Shown: positions 9,542 through 19,898, counted from the stretch's first letter. The stretch: DNA of 64,000 nt from Phocaeicola vulgatus ATCC 8482 (GCF_000012825.1 NC_009614.1:1488001-1552000); one strand, 5' to 3'. Numbers and translations: made by a program. The notes: generated by a model not told the origin, from the sequence alone.

Positions 9542-11947
9542 CTATTTTACTTCCCATTCAAACAAACCCGATGAATTATCGGCCGGCTGAACAATCTCCA
9601 GTTTTACCGCTTTTGTCTTTACCGGGTCAAAATTGACTGTATTCCCCGTACCTTTTTCCACTCCATACTTATCCGCTCCACTCACCGGTTGCCACTGGCC
9701 TTGTGCATCTTTATAGTACATCTTCCAACTTTGCGGTATGCGGCATCCTCCCCAAGGAGCATCATCATACCAATATACGGTAGCACTGGAAACAGTCGCT
9801 TCGGATGGGAACTCGTAGGATATCCATTCAGTAGTTCCCTGTTTGGGCCACCAATGGTAATAGGGTACGGAACGGTCATTCTCATCTTTCGGCACCAGAC
9901 GGTCATTAATGGCGGAGATGGATTTCACCTTATGCGAAGCATCCACTTTGCTTTCCGATGCCAGCGTAGCAGGCATAGTCGGACGGGAAGCACTTAATTC
10001 CTGCGGCAACCACACTGCCATAGCACCTGCACCGCGGTGTGCCCAAGCATAGTAAGGGATCAACGTCAGCTTCACATCAGTAGCCGTCAGACGACCTCTG
10101 TCGTCATAGCCCAGAATCTGCGCATCCGTCTTCAACTGGTTAATGCCATAGAGTAAATCCGGTTTTTCAACCACCTCGAATTGAGGAGTGCGGTTCATAA
10201 ACACGCTCAGCACATCAAAATCATTATCCGGCCATTCCGCACAATAAACGATCGGGCCACGCTCCACGGCTATACGTCCACGATCTGCCTCCACTTTATT
10301 ATTGGCTTTCACTGTACGAGGTTCCATATCGAAATGGACAGCTACTTTATCCCCTTTCTTCCAACGGCGGTCTATGCAGAAATAACCGTCCTTCAGTTCA
10401 CTCTGTACCGGTTCTCCATTTACTTTCACTGTATAGCTCAAACGCTTTCCATCCGAATAAGTGTACAGGTCACAGGGAACTACCTGATTACGCACCCATC
10501 CCGGAATACGGATTTTCATTGTAAACTGTCCGGCATTGTTCTTGTTGACACCGATAGTGACATCACCGTTCCAAGGATAATGAGTAGCCTGCTCCAAAGA
10601 AACAGCCTTGCCCTCTACCTTCAAGTTCGAAGTATTGGACATGAACAGATTAACATACACGTCCTTACCTTTCACCGCATACACATATCCCGGCAAAGAA
10701 GGAATGAAACGACAGATATTGGACGGACAACAGGCACAGCCGAACCAAGGCTGGCGCTGGTGCTGCCCGATGCTTTCCAACGGATTAGGATAGAAGAACC
10801 CGCCACCATCCAGGGACACGCCCGAAATAAGACCATTATATAAAGTACGTTCCAGCACATCATAATATTTTGCCTCACCATGAAGCAGGAACAAGCGGTA
10901 GTTGACATACACATTACCGATAGCCGCGCAAGTCTCACAATAAGCTGACATATTGGGCAGTTCATAGTTCTTGCCAAAAGCCTCCCCATTGCTGGTGGCG
11001 CCGATGCCACCGGTAATATAATATTTCTTGCCCACAATGTTGTCCCAAATACGGTCTATGGCATGGATATAAGCCGTATCCCCTGTCAGTGCGGCCACAT
11101 CTGCCATGCCTGCATACATATAGGCTGCACGGACAGCATGTCCCACGGCCTCATCCTGCTCCACTACTGGCTTGTGCGCCTGACTGTATTCATCCGTACG
11201 AGTAGTATATCCGCGCTGGTCCAAAAAGAATTTGGCTTGATCCAAATATTTCTGTTGCCCCGTTACCAAATATAGTTTAGCAAGGGCCATTTCGGCAATC
11301 TGATGTCCCGGCACACGGATTTGCTGTCCTTCGCCCGTACCTATCTCCCGGCATACACAGTCGGCATAACGGATGGCGATATCAAGGAAGTTACGTTTTC
11401 CGGTAGCCTGATAGTGCGCAATAGCACCTTCCACCATGTGTCCCAAGTTATAGAATTCATGACTCAGTTCCTCCACCTTCTCCCACCGTTTGCTTCCTGC
11501 CCACTCATGCGGATGTTTGGGATTCATGGTACGCGAAGTATAAAGATAACCATCCGGTTCCTGTGCCGCAGCGACAATAACCAGCACACTATCAATATAC
11601 TTAGCCAGTTTCTTATCCGGATAGGTCTGTAACAGATAACTGGCACCTTCTATCGTTTTGTACACATCGGTATCATCAAAAGCCAGTCCGCCTACTTTAA
11701 TGGTATCACTGGGATGGGCGGCATTGACAAAGTTAGTATAACGTCCTGTTTCCTCGCATTTGCTGAACGCCAAGGGAATCGTTACTTCACGGCTGGCATT
11801 CAGTCGCTGTCCCCAAAATGAATCGGTTACTTTCACCGAAGTGAAAGGTACGGGGTCGATGGGATAGCCGTGCGACTGATTTTTTACTTGCGCTGTTCCA
11901 CTTGCTACGGTAGCAGTCAACAGAGCAGTGACTAAAAATTTTTTCAT
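9542..11947 (-). CDS. GH127 beta-L-arabinofuranosidase, exported
   Basis: A glycoside hydrolase family 127 (formerly DUF1680) enzyme of about 801 residues. The start at 11947 is preferred over 11992 because MKKFLVTALLTATVASGTAQ is a proper signal peptide while the 15 residues before it are not. An alpha/alpha-barrel contains the family's metal and catalytic residues: Glu and Cys in YCETCAAIGN, and a Cys pair at about 406/407 in GCACCPSN, where one Cys is the nucleophile in HypBA1-type enzymes. The C-terminal 130 residues form a beta-sandwich carbohydrate-binding-like module (YYHWWPKQGTTEWISYEF, then WKMYYKD). Characterised family members release beta-L-arabinofuranose, including from hydroxyproline-linked arabino-oligosaccharides. 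It sits third in the operon, between GH43 and the S9 peptidase, and is a paralogue of the enzyme at 25705-28140. Confidence 0.93.
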   Translation of the reverse strand: MKKFLVTALLTATVASGTAQVKNQSHGYPIDPVPFTSVKVTDSFWGQRLNASREVTIPLAFSKCEETGRYTNFVNAAHPSDTIKVGGLAFDDTDVYKTIEGASYLLQTYPDKKLAKYIDSVLVIVAAAQEPDGYLYTSRTMNPKHPHEWAGSKRWEKVEELSHEFYNLGHMVEGAIAHYQATGKRNFLDIAIRYADCVCREIGTGEGQQIRVPGHQIAEMALAKLYLVTGQQKYLDQAKFFLDQRGYTTRTDEYSQAHKPVVEQDEAVGHAVRAAYMYAGMADVAALTGDTAYIHAIDRIWDNIVGKKYYITGGIGATSNGEAFGKNYELPNMSAYCETCAAIGNVYVNYRLFLLHGEAKYYDVLERTLYNGLISGVSLDGGGFFYPNPLESIGQHQRQPWFGCACCPSNICRFIPSLPGYVYAVKGKDVYVNLFMSNTSNLKVEGKAVSLEQATHYPWNGDVTIGVNKNNAGQFTMKIRIPGWVRNQVVPCDLYTYSDGKRLSYTVKVNGEPVQSELKDGYFCIDRRWKKGDKVAVHFDMEPRTVKANNKVEADRGRIAVERGPIVYCAEWPDNDFDVLSVFMNRTPQFEVVEKPDLLYGINQLKTDAQILGYDDRGRLTATDVKLTLIPYYAWAHRGAGAMAVWLPQELSASRPTMPATLASESKVDASHKVKSISAINDRLVPKDENDRSVPYYHWWPKQGTTEWISYEFPSEATVSSATVYWYDDAPWGGCRIPQSWKMYYKDAQGQWQPVSGADKYGVEKGTGNTVNFDPVKTKAVKLEIVQPADNSSGLFEWEVK

Positions 11948-12017
11948 GGTTCTATCATTTAATTGTTTATCATAGTTTTTGCAAAAATACATATTCCGGT
12001 CATAGGAAAAGGGTGAA

Positions 12018-14420
12018 TCACTCTTTCAACGGCAAATATTCATCCCATAATTTCAATGAGTGCAGATAACCGGTAAAGGGCCAGTCTCCTTCGGCATTGC
12101 GTCCCAATGTGATGAATTGTGACGGTTTCACCAGCAACTGGATATCTTTCTCACTGACTAATTTTCCATTGACATAAACCTGTTCCATCCGCCCATCAAA
12201 GCAGATATAGATGTGCTGCCACTTTCCTGCCAATTCCTTCATGTCCTTATATCCTGCATCTTCATACCAGCCATAGTGATTGATTACTCCACAACGAGGC
12301 TCCGTGCCGTTGACCAACATGATTTTCTCCAATTCATCATGCGAGGTAGTAAAATCGGCCACACATTCATTTTCACTAATGGAATCATTCAGTACCCACG
12401 CCTCCAAGGTATAAGGAGCATTATCCTGCAAAGTGGCAGGAAGCATAAAACTGGAAGTATAGACCTGAGTACCCTCAAAATGAAATGCCTTTTTCCCTTT
12501 CACTTCTTTCACAACGAGAGGTAATTTCCGGGCTTCAAAATAACCTTTTACTCCTCGGTTTTCCAGATAAGGAACCGTATCGTTCACTGCAAAATCATCA
12601 GCAGAAAGACTGACCACCAACCCATGTTTCTGCTGATCGGCTACAGGCAGACGCACGATATCCGTTTCCGCATCGTATGCCTTTTCCGCTGCTTCCTGCT
12701 TCCAATTGTAGTAACGGAAATTGGTAATGACCAAAGGTTCGGTGGAACTATGCAGCGCAATCGCTCCTGATGAAAGACACGACTCCGCTTCATAACTCTG
12801 CCATTTACCTGACTTGTAAACCAACCCACTAACCGTATGCTCTTTGGACGAAGAGAGTAACGGATGGCGATACTCCAACGTAGTTCCCGGTTCCAGTACC
12901 AACGCATCACGCCCACCGATGCGCTGTGTGCGTGCCGAACCTTCCTTCAATGTAAAAGCCCCTCCCAGCATCCCTTCATTGTTCTGCCATTCACGACCAT
13001 TCCAATCGGCAGCGGTAAGTCCCAGCCATTGTTGCGGAGCCGATGCTTCCACCCCATCAAAGATTTTCAAGTTCCAGACCGCCCCGCCAAATCCGTTCTT
13101 CTGTCCTCCGGTAAAGCTCAGACGGACATAACGAGCCTTCACTTTGCCAAAATCGACCATCGGGCTGCCTGCCAGACGATTATTCCGTTTATCAGCGAAA
13201 ACAGACCAATGCTTGCCGTCGACAGAAGTTTCAATTAAATATTGATAAAATTGTGTGCCATACTCAAATTGAGTCCAGATAGTTTGTATTTGCCGGGCAA
13301 CGCCCAAATCCACTTCTATCCACTCCTGTCCCATTCCACGAGGACGCCATAAAGTTCCGTTATTATCATCTACAGCATATTCGGGACGGAAACCGGCATC
13401 ATAAAAAGAAGAAGCCCTCACCTTAGCACCCAATGCCAGATTTTTTGATTTCACGACAGAAGATGCCAATGCACCTATGCCGTCATGAGTGGGAATAAGG
13501 GGTTTAATACTTCCATCTTCGGCAAACTCCATACGGTCCACACAAAGCTGACGATGAAATCCGCGGTTGGAATGCGGATTATCATGACGGTGATAGACCA
13601 TATAATATTCATTGCCTTCTTTCAAAATGCTATGATGTCCCGGCCCATGGATTGTTCCATCGGCATTGGTTTCAAGAATACATCCCTGATAGGTGTACGG
13701 CCCCATAGGCTTGTCCGAAGTGGCATACTGCACCCGATAGGTGTGGTCGTGACAGGAACCCGAAGAATACATAAAATAATAGATACCGTTCCGTTTCATC
13801 ACAAAGGGCGCTTCAAAAAAATCCGTGGCTTCCGTATTCGGAATCAGACGCGTTTCAGTAAAACTCTTCATATCGGAAGCCAGTTTTCCGGCCCCGCAAC
13901 CGAAACCTTTATAAATCCCCCAAGTCCCCCAATACAAATATACAGAACCATCATCATCCACAAAGGTCTGTCCGTCCAATGTAATGGCATTCGTCACAAA
14001 ACGGTCGGGTACAAGAACAGCCTCACTTTCGCCCAATATATTTTTCCAAGGACCGCGCGGTGTTTCACTGACTCCGCAATGAATCATACAGGGCTGACAA
14101 TAAAAATAATAATAATTCCCATCCGTATGTTTCATCACATCAGGAGCCCATATCCAATGACTGTCCGGCCAGTTCATAGGCATCAGCGTCCAGTTTACAA
14201 AATCCTTGCTGGTCCACACCTGTGCAGGACCGAAACCGGCTCCACTGCCATCCGTAGTGGCATACATATAATACGTATCGCCAAACTTCTTCACCGTGGG
14301 ATCGGCAAAATATCCGGGAATAATGGGATTCCCCGTACCCGAAGCATTAAAAGGCTTCTGAGCAAAGCCTGTAGCAGCTCCCAACAATAAGGAAGCAACA
14401 ACCAATCGTATCTTATTCAT
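12018..14420 (-). CDS. GH43 glycosidase with F5/8C and LamG-like modules
   Basis: An 800-residue exported enzyme with signal MNKIRLVVASLLLGAATGFAQ. The five-blade GH43 propeller covers about residues 28-315: the base Asp lies in PIIPGYFADPTV, the acid Glu in TDFFEAPFVMKRNG, and HGPGHHSI is the third landmark. It is followed by an F5/8 type C (CBM32-like) sandwich (SKNLALGAKVRASSFYDAGF to about 460), a linker module, and a C-terminal LamG/concanavalin-like domain (APYTLEAWVLNDSISENE, KWQHIYICFDGRMEQVYVNG). GH43 enzymes are mostly alpha-L-arabinofuranosidases, beta-xylosidases or beta-galactosidases; the exact specificity cannot be read from the sequence. It is the second gene of the operon, 36 nt after GH97 and 70 nt before the GH127 start, so it is probably co-expressed with both. 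Confidence 0.9.
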   Translation of the reverse strand: MNKIRLVVASLLLGAATGFAQKPFNASGTGNPIIPGYFADPTVKKFGDTYYMYATTDGSGAGFGPAQVWTSKDFVNWTLMPMNWPDSHWIWAPDVMKHTDGNYYYFYCQPCMIHCGVSETPRGPWKNILGESEAVLVPDRFVTNAITLDGQTFVDDDGSVYLYWGTWGIYKGFGCGAGKLASDMKSFTETRLIPNTEATDFFEAPFVMKRNGIYYFMYSSGSCHDHTYRVQYATSDKPMGPYTYQGCILETNADGTIHGPGHHSILKEGNEYYMVYHRHDNPHSNRGFHRQLCVDRMEFAEDGSIKPLIPTHDGIGALASSVVKSKNLALGAKVRASSFYDAGFRPEYAVDDNNGTLWRPRGMGQEWIEVDLGVARQIQTIWTQFEYGTQFYQYLIETSVDGKHWSVFADKRNNRLAGSPMVDFGKVKARYVRLSFTGGQKNGFGGAVWNLKIFDGVEASAPQQWLGLTAADWNGREWQNNEGMLGGAFTLKEGSARTQRIGGRDALVLEPGTTLEYRHPLLSSSKEHTVSGLVYKSGKWQSYEAESCLSSGAIALHSSTEPLVITNFRYYNWKQEAAEKAYDAETDIVRLPVADQQKHGLVVSLSADDFAVNDTVPYLENRGVKGYFEARKLPLVVKEVKGKKAFHFEGTQVYTSSFMLPATLQDNAPYTLEAWVLNDSISENECVADFTTSHDELEKIMLVNGTEPRCGVINHYGWYEDAGYKDMKELAGKWQHIYICFDGRMEQVYVNGKLVSEKDIQLLVKPSQFITLGRNAEGDWPFTGYLHSLKLWDEYLPLKE

Positions 14421-14456
14421 CTCTATATAGCAAAATTCTATTTGTCCCTGCGACGC

Positions 14457-17180
14457 TTATTCATGCACCACATTATGAATGGGAATTTCTATCTCATAAA
14501 AATATTCCTGCAACAACCGATACATATCCGGATCATACGTCTTCAGTTTCGTGCGGCGGTTCACCCAGTTATGAACTCCGTTTGCAGGTTCGGCATAGCG
14601 GTTACAGTTAAAGAAAGACTGTACGCACTCGGCAAAGTATTCCTCTTTATTGCTCACTGCATACGTCTTTTCCCACAGCCCTTTCCGGATTGCATTCTGA
14701 CGAAGTGCCTCCAAACGCTCATTAAAGTCTGGCTCCACTCCCACTATACCTACCGTATGAATAAGGTGAGCGAACTCATGAATCAGGATATTCTCACCTA
14801 CATATTTATCCTGCGGCAATGCCAGCAGATTCTCTTCTCCGCAACTGGATGAAAATTCATCTTCCGGTGCTCCGCCAAAACCACGGGCACGCCAGTTCCA
14901 ATATTTAATGCTGTCCTCACAATTGCAGATATGGGCAAACTCCGGCAAATCGCAAGTTTCCTCATCTTTACCGATTATCATGACGTGGCAGCCTTTCTTC
15001 ACCATGTGTGCCTTCACATCCGGACGTTTTGCCAACATCAAACTGATGATATCACAAGCTTTCAATAAGGCCTCATCGCTCACCTTTCCAGAAGAGGTGA
15101 CATACAGACCTTCTGTCTCTATGTATTTCTGATAGAAAGAAGGAATATTTTTCCCTTCAGGAATACCGGTAACCTGTCCGTGAACAGGGCAAAGCTCCAA
15201 CTTCATGGCGAATCCGCCTCCCGATGCCAGATGCAAAGTCAACCGGCTGTCCTTATCAATCCGGATGGTTTCCTTGCGATAGTCCTCGGCCTGCTTATTG
15301 GCATTCACACCGTCTTTAAACAAAACAGCCGTATAAGACATTCCTTCGGGAAGGAAAGAGAAATCGAGCTGCACATCACGTTCATCCCAATTGGTCATAC
15401 CGCCGATATACCAGTTCACATCCTTCTTACGCACCGTTACAATATATTTTCCCAACTCGCCCGAAGCAATAAAAGTAGAATCCACCTCCACAGGCAGAGA
15501 AGCTATGAAATCCACACATTCCTGCTCATTCAGATAGTTGGTAGGCGCATCACACAACATGGTAAAAGGAGAATCGTGTACAATATAGGCAGCCAGCTGA
15601 TGACACCGGGTTCCCATGCTGGCCGGTGTGTAATACATGGCGCGCCAATCTGCCTTCGTGGCATTGCGCATAGCTCCCGGCGTATAATCCACCGGTCCCG
15701 CCATCATACGGATATAGGGGAAAGTAACATCATAAAGAGGCATATTATTCTTGATATCCGTCCATTTCACCTCTTCCATGCCGAACACGCTTTCAAAATT
15801 GATAATATGAGGGTAGGTACGGTTGATACCTGTCGGTTTGTAAATGCCGTGCAGATCAAGGGTTAATTTATACCGGGCCGTCATCTCAGCGATGCGATAC
15901 ACCATTTCGACGGCAGTCTGATCATCACGATCCAGGAAATCCACCTTAAAACCTTTGATTCCCATATCCGCATATTTCTTACAAGCTGCTTCCAACTGGC
16001 TGTCGAGTACATTAAACACCGTCCAAAGCACTATTTCCACCCCTTTGGATTTGCCGTATGCTATCAGTTCCGGCAAATCAAGTTCGGGAATAACGGTCAG
16101 CATATCCCCGCTCTTCGGATCATACCATCCTTCATCCAACACAATAAACTCCAATCCGTTCCGGCTGGCGAAATCGATATAATATTTATACGTATCCATG
16201 TTGATACCGGCTTTAAACGGCACTCCTTTCAGATTCCAGTCATTCCACCAATCCCATGCCACTTTGCCTGTCTTTATCCATGAGGTATCACCGATACGGT
16301 TGGGAGAAGCCAGAGCATAGACTAGGTTGTTGACCGGCATATCCGTATCCTTCTCCGTAATGGCCAACACACGCCACGGATAGGAACGGGAGCCACGGCT
16401 ACGGGATATAAAATCGGTAGTTTCAGTTACATATTCCTGCTTCCGCCAAGGATAAAAGTCTGTTTTAGCCGGATAAGGAGCAAAGACACCTTTCAATCCA
16501 TACTTTCCCTGCTGTGACTGCACAAACATGCCCGGATAAGCTTCCAAATCTGACTCCAACAGGGTCAGTTTTACGCTGCCGCAATCCACGGTAACCGGAA
16601 GAAAAGCCAGTTTAGGCTGTGCTTTTGACAGAGGAGTGATGTCATATACATTCTGATAAGCCATCGCCATCGGTTTTTTATCATTGGTGGTATAAGGAAG
16701 ATAAGCCGTATAATCTTCCTTAAAATTAAACTCGGCCTGTTCCTCCTTTATAATGATATCCGAAGATTGTGTGGTATAGAATCGATAGGCGACTCCCTCA
16801 TTGTATGCACGGAAGATGATTCCGAACCCGCCTTTCAGCTTCAAGTCGAGTTCGTTGCCTGTTGCAACGAACTCCTTGAAACGGTAAAAAGGTGATTCTA
16901 TGTTATCCTTTATCTTTCTCCTTCTTTCCCCTGTGATACGGGGAGTTTTACCTACTATAGTTCCGTTTTCCAGAACCAAACCTATATTAGAGTGTGAGAG
17001 AATTGTATCATTTCCATGCATCACTTGGTAGGCCAGTTCGTTTCCGGCGCTGATTTCCACTTTCAATGTTCCATCGGGTGAAGAGAGTACATATTTCTTT
17101 TCCTTGGCTGCAAATGAAGCATTTCCACTCAATAAAAGCAAAGATAAAATTGCAAGACAGAGTTTCTTGTTGTTTTTCAT
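14457..17180 (-). CDS. GH97 glycosidase fused to a C-terminal zinc-metallopeptidase-like domain
   Basis: A 907-residue exported protein, first gene of its operon. The signal peptide is followed by the GH97 N-terminal sandwich, then a TIM barrel (WDWWNDWNLKGVPFKAGIN, EFIVLDEGWYD) and a C-terminal sandwich up to about residue 655. Asp414 in GFKVDFLDRDD aligns with the nucleophile of retaining GH97 alpha-galactosidases, and Glu469/470 in GMEEVKW lies where the acid/base is expected, so a retaining alpha-galactosidase or beta-L-arabinopyranosidase is more likely than a SusB-type glucosidase. Ordinary GH97 proteins are 640-740 residues; here about 250 extra residues carry HEFAHLIH at 801-808 and NKEEYFAE at 844-851, the pattern of a gluzincin metallopeptidase. 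The fusion suggests one polypeptide acting on both the sugar and protein part of a glycoprotein. Confidence 0.9.
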   Translation of the reverse strand: MKNNKKLCLAILSLLLLSGNASFAAKEKKYVLSSPDGTLKVEISAGNELAYQVMHGNDTILSHSNIGLVLENGTIVGKTPRITGERRRKIKDNIESPFYRFKEFVATGNELDLKLKGGFGIIFRAYNEGVAYRFYTTQSSDIIIKEEQAEFNFKEDYTAYLPYTTNDKKPMAMAYQNVYDITPLSKAQPKLAFLPVTVDCGSVKLTLLESDLEAYPGMFVQSQQGKYGLKGVFAPYPAKTDFYPWRKQEYVTETTDFISRSRGSRSYPWRVLAITEKDTDMPVNNLVYALASPNRIGDTSWIKTGKVAWDWWNDWNLKGVPFKAGINMDTYKYYIDFASRNGLEFIVLDEGWYDPKSGDMLTVIPELDLPELIAYGKSKGVEIVLWTVFNVLDSQLEAACKKYADMGIKGFKVDFLDRDDQTAVEMVYRIAEMTARYKLTLDLHGIYKPTGINRTYPHIINFESVFGMEEVKWTDIKNNMPLYDVTFPYIRMMAGPVDYTPGAMRNATKADWRAMYYTPASMGTRCHQLAAYIVHDSPFTMLCDAPTNYLNEQECVDFIASLPVEVDSTFIASGELGKYIVTVRKKDVNWYIGGMTNWDERDVQLDFSFLPEGMSYTAVLFKDGVNANKQAEDYRKETIRIDKDSRLTLHLASGGGFAMKLELCPVHGQVTGIPEGKNIPSFYQKYIETEGLYVTSSGKVSDEALLKACDIISLMLAKRPDVKAHMVKKGCHVMIIGKDEETCDLPEFAHICNCEDSIKYWNWRARGFGGAPEDEFSSSCGEENLLALPQDKYVGENILIHEFAHLIHTVGIVGVEPDFNERLEALRQNAIRKGLWEKTYAVSNKEEYFAECVQSFFNCNRYAEPANGVHNWVNRRTKLKTYDPDMYRLLQEYFYEIEIPIHNVVHE

Positions 17181-17210
17181 AATCTATCGGTTATATACGT
17201 TGTTCACTTG

Positions 17211-17273
17211 CAAAGTAAAATAAAAAAATTACAAGAAAGGGAAGATATAATATAATGTAATGGCAGAATCGTC
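17211..17273 (-). promoter_or_regulatory. Promoter and candidate operator of the GH97 operon
   Basis: On the minus strand a near-consensus -7 element TTACTTTG lies at 17211-17218, 31 bp from the GH97 start. The heptamer GACGATT lies at 17267-17273, exactly 48 bp upstream of the -7 box. The GH127 promoter at 28187-28249 has the same two elements with the same 48-bp spacing, which suggests a shared activator site, likely for the HTCS encoded at 39345-43331. The remaining DNA up to 17378 is AT-rich and holds no gene. Confidence 0.55.
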
Positions 17274-17378
17274 CAATAAATCTCATTTTATGGATTTGAC
17301 AGTTAGGCGGTTGTACTATTCTTCCATTCGTTTAGACTATTTTTTTATCCTCTTGGAGGTGTACGGTGTAAACAGCTA

Positions 17379-19643
17379 TTAAAATTGCATATTCAACACA
17401 ATAGTCGCTTTATACTGTACACCATTTCTGGTATATATCAGAGTAGGTTTCAACATATATTTCTGGCCGGCAACACTTACTCCTTTCCGGTGTCCGTATG
17501 TCATGGTCAGTCCACTGAATTCTACATAGACCGGTGCCGTATCACCCCAGTTGCCTACGTTGCCATTGGCTTCACACCAAAATCCGTTATTGGCAGTAGA
17601 AGTGTAAGCAAAAGTGCCGTCAGTCTGACCGAGTGCGATAACCACTTTGTCCTCGGCAGGTTCTGTACCTACACTGGCCAGTTTACTTTCCAACACGGCA
17701 GGCTTCATGACAAACGCCTGTGCCAAATCTTTATTTGTTTTCAGGTCCACCGTTCCTTGTGGATAATCCTCGGAACCGGCATTGCACTTCACATCGAATG
17801 TCAATGTAATATCTTTAGGCATAGCCGTCTCGTCAATAGAGAAATTGCCAAGCAAGTCCGTTCCTTCAAACTTTACTTTGTAAGGCCATTGCTCATCGTC
17901 AGTCTCATCATCATTCCATGGATGTGACTTATACTGAACGGGAGCGCCCATTACCACTAGGCATAATTTTTCTGTTCCGATCGGTATCGTATAAGAAACC
18001 ACTCCTGCATTTTCCTTATTCATAGATGCGTATTGTGGAGCTCCATTCACAATAGCCACAAATCCATATCGCCATCCGGCTGCCGTATTGCCACCATTAT
18101 TGTTGTAAGCGGTAGCCGTACCTGCCACATTGCCGTCGGCATCCAATGTCGTTCCCGGATCCTCTTCTGCCAAAGCACATCCCACAGCCAGTCCGGCAAA
18201 ATTCGCCTTGACCGTTGTTCCGGCTTCGGGAACGTTCAATGGAATGATATTGAATCCAGTAGTGCCCGGACAGCTGGCATAGCCTACCTGATAATATCCT
18301 CCGGCTGCATCATACATTTTCGTTGTATAATTGCAAGCGGTCTCTGTGACATAATTCCGCACCACGTCCATATCATAAGTCACCATACGGGTAGCGTAGC
18401 CATAAAGTTCCGTATAAAGTGTTTGCAAGTCATTGTTACAGTACAGACGCTGATAAGTCATGAGCGGATCTTCCGGATAGCGCGACTGTGTCCAGACATT
18501 CCCTACCACATCGACTCCATGTTTCTGCGCCCAGTAATATTGCAACCAATAACTGGCATAACGCATCCATTCATGATTGAAATGGCGATGGTAATTGGCT
18601 TTCCACACATCTACATGGTAACCGAACAGCTCCGCCGGATAATCTTGGAACGACTGCCATTGCGCACATTGTTCCCAAAAGCCATTTCCACCTTCACCAC
18701 TCGACCCATAACCGTATCTGAATCCTACTTGCGAAAAGTCCGCCTCTCCGTTCAACATCTTGTCACAACTTACCTGATACTGGAAACTATGTCCTATTTC
18801 GTGCGCAATGGTAGAACCTACCGGTTGGCAGGTGCTGGGATTTACCCACAATGCACCGATTGTATTGTCGTAACCGGAACCTGTAGCAAGCCACTCAGTC
18901 TGATACAGCAAGTAAATCTCCATCTTATATTTATCCAGAAAAGACTTGTTTTGCCCAGTGTCAGCAAACTTCAAGGTTTCGATATTTGTCCGGTAGAATT
19001 GTTCGGCCTTTGCCAATAAATCATCAATGTCTACACGCAATACCTCCGGCACTGACTCTGCTCCCGGATCGTTGCCGAACCCCGGTTCCCAAAACACGAA
19101 GAAATGCTCGCTTTGCTTCATGCGCCACCATGACCAGCGCGCATCACTGCGAAGCATATTCATATTACTAAACTCAATAGGTTTGTAATATTTATCAAAA
19201 TCTTTGATATCAGCCGAATTCAAGGTTAACACAGCATTGGGATTAGCTTCCTGGCGGATATGGACGGTTACTTCGGATTCTCCGCATACTATGACAAGAG
19301 TTGCTTCCCGATAGTTTTCGCTATCATTCTTCTGCAACAACATGGGCAATGAAATTTCGCCTGCCTCACCTTCATATCGGGGCAGTTTAATCCAAGTGCA
19401 ACTGGAATCGGTGGCACGGCTGGTTACATCTTCTACAGTGGCTGTCCAAGGACCGGTAGCGGAGAACTTTACGGAAGCTTCTGTCTCATCCCAAAATAGT
19501 GTTTTGCTTTGCTGACTGCTGTCTAGGGTGAGCTGGAGGATAATACTTTCATCCTCGCTGTCACTGCAACTGCTGAAGGCAATAAAGAAACAGCAAAAAA
19601 TGGATAAAGCAAATAGTAATTCTTTGCACAATAATTTCTTCAT
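17379..19643 (-). CDS. DUF6055-like putative metallopeptidase lipoprotein with DUF4859-like C-terminus
   Basis: A 754-residue lipoprotein; the type II signal ends FSSC at Cys26, then SDSEDES. Residues about 35-130 look like a BACON-type Ig sandwich (WTATVEDVTS, TCTWIKL, VHIRQEANPN). The central domain (about 150-420) carries HEIGHSFQ with zinc ligands His281 and His285 and catalytic Glu282, and resembles DUF6055 putative peptidases. The C-terminal third contains a sandwich with GFWCEANGNVGNWGD, closely resembling GYWLTSNLKVTNWSD in the lipoprotein encoded just upstream. The gene follows that lipoprotein after a 255-bp gap with a terminator, so it is probably transcribed on its own or by read-through. 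A surface peptidase acting on glycoprotein is the likely role; activity is inferred from the HExxH motif only. Confidence 0.75.
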   Translation of the reverse strand: MKKLLCKELLFALSIFCCFFIAFSSCSDSEDESIILQLTLDSSQQSKTLFWDETEASVKFSATGPWTATVEDVTSRATDSSCTWIKLPRYEGEAGEISLPMLLQKNDSENYREATLVIVCGESEVTVHIRQEANPNAVLTLNSADIKDFDKYYKPIEFSNMNMLRSDARWSWWRMKQSEHFFVFWEPGFGNDPGAESVPEVLRVDIDDLLAKAEQFYRTNIETLKFADTGQNKSFLDKYKMEIYLLYQTEWLATGSGYDNTIGALWVNPSTCQPVGSTIAHEIGHSFQYQVSCDKMLNGEADFSQVGFRYGYGSSGEGGNGFWEQCAQWQSFQDYPAELFGYHVDVWKANYHRHFNHEWMRYASYWLQYYWAQKHGVDVVGNVWTQSRYPEDPLMTYQRLYCNNDLQTLYTELYGYATRMVTYDMDVVRNYVTETACNYTTKMYDAAGGYYQVGYASCPGTTGFNIIPLNVPEAGTTVKANFAGLAVGCALAEEDPGTTLDADGNVAGTATAYNNNGGNTAAGWRYGFVAIVNGAPQYASMNKENAGVVSYTIPIGTEKLCLVVMGAPVQYKSHPWNDDETDDEQWPYKVKFEGTDLLGNFSIDETAMPKDITLTFDVKCNAGSEDYPQGTVDLKTNKDLAQAFVMKPAVLESKLASVGTEPAEDKVVIALGQTDGTFAYTSTANNGFWCEANGNVGNWGDTAPVYVEFSGLTMTYGHRKGVSVAGQKYMLKPTLIYTRNGVQYKATIVLNMQF

Positions 19644-19848
19644 AATTATAGCTTTTATTGGAGTCCCATTTAAATGCCTGCGGTAAAGTCAATATTTACC
19701 CCATTACCACTAACACATATATAAAGTTTTTGATGGTCATTCGTTTCAGCTAAAACATTTATAAAGCTAAAATATCCTAATAAAGTCACTAAAAGACTTC
19801 TTAATAATAATATTTTCACACATTTGTTTTTCTGAATTTACTAAATAA

Positions 19849-19886
19849 AAAAGAGAAACCAATATCCATTATAGATACTGATTTCC
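19849..19886 (-). terminator. Likely terminator of the GH127-SusC-SusD-DUF4859 operon
   Basis: Arms GAAACCAATATC (19855-19866) and GATACTGATTTC (19874-19885) pair with two G-U wobbles around a 7-nt loop. On the minus strand the stem is followed by CTTTTTTATTT. It lies 13 bp past the stop of the DUF4859-like gene. The rest of the 19644-19898 gap is AT-rich and shows no clear promoter for the downstream gene. Confidence 0.7.
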
Positions 19887-19898
19887 CTCGATAAAATA

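Noticed and set aside
13485..14390. Plus-strand frame of 301 codons opposite the GH43 gene
   Set aside because: Composition is unlike a protein of this genome, there is no family resemblance, and it lies wholly antisense to a well-supported GH43 gene.
18033..19019. Plus-strand frame of 328 codons opposite the DUF6055-like gene
   Set aside because: Cys/Ser/His-rich shadow of the minus-strand gene with no domain and no promoter.
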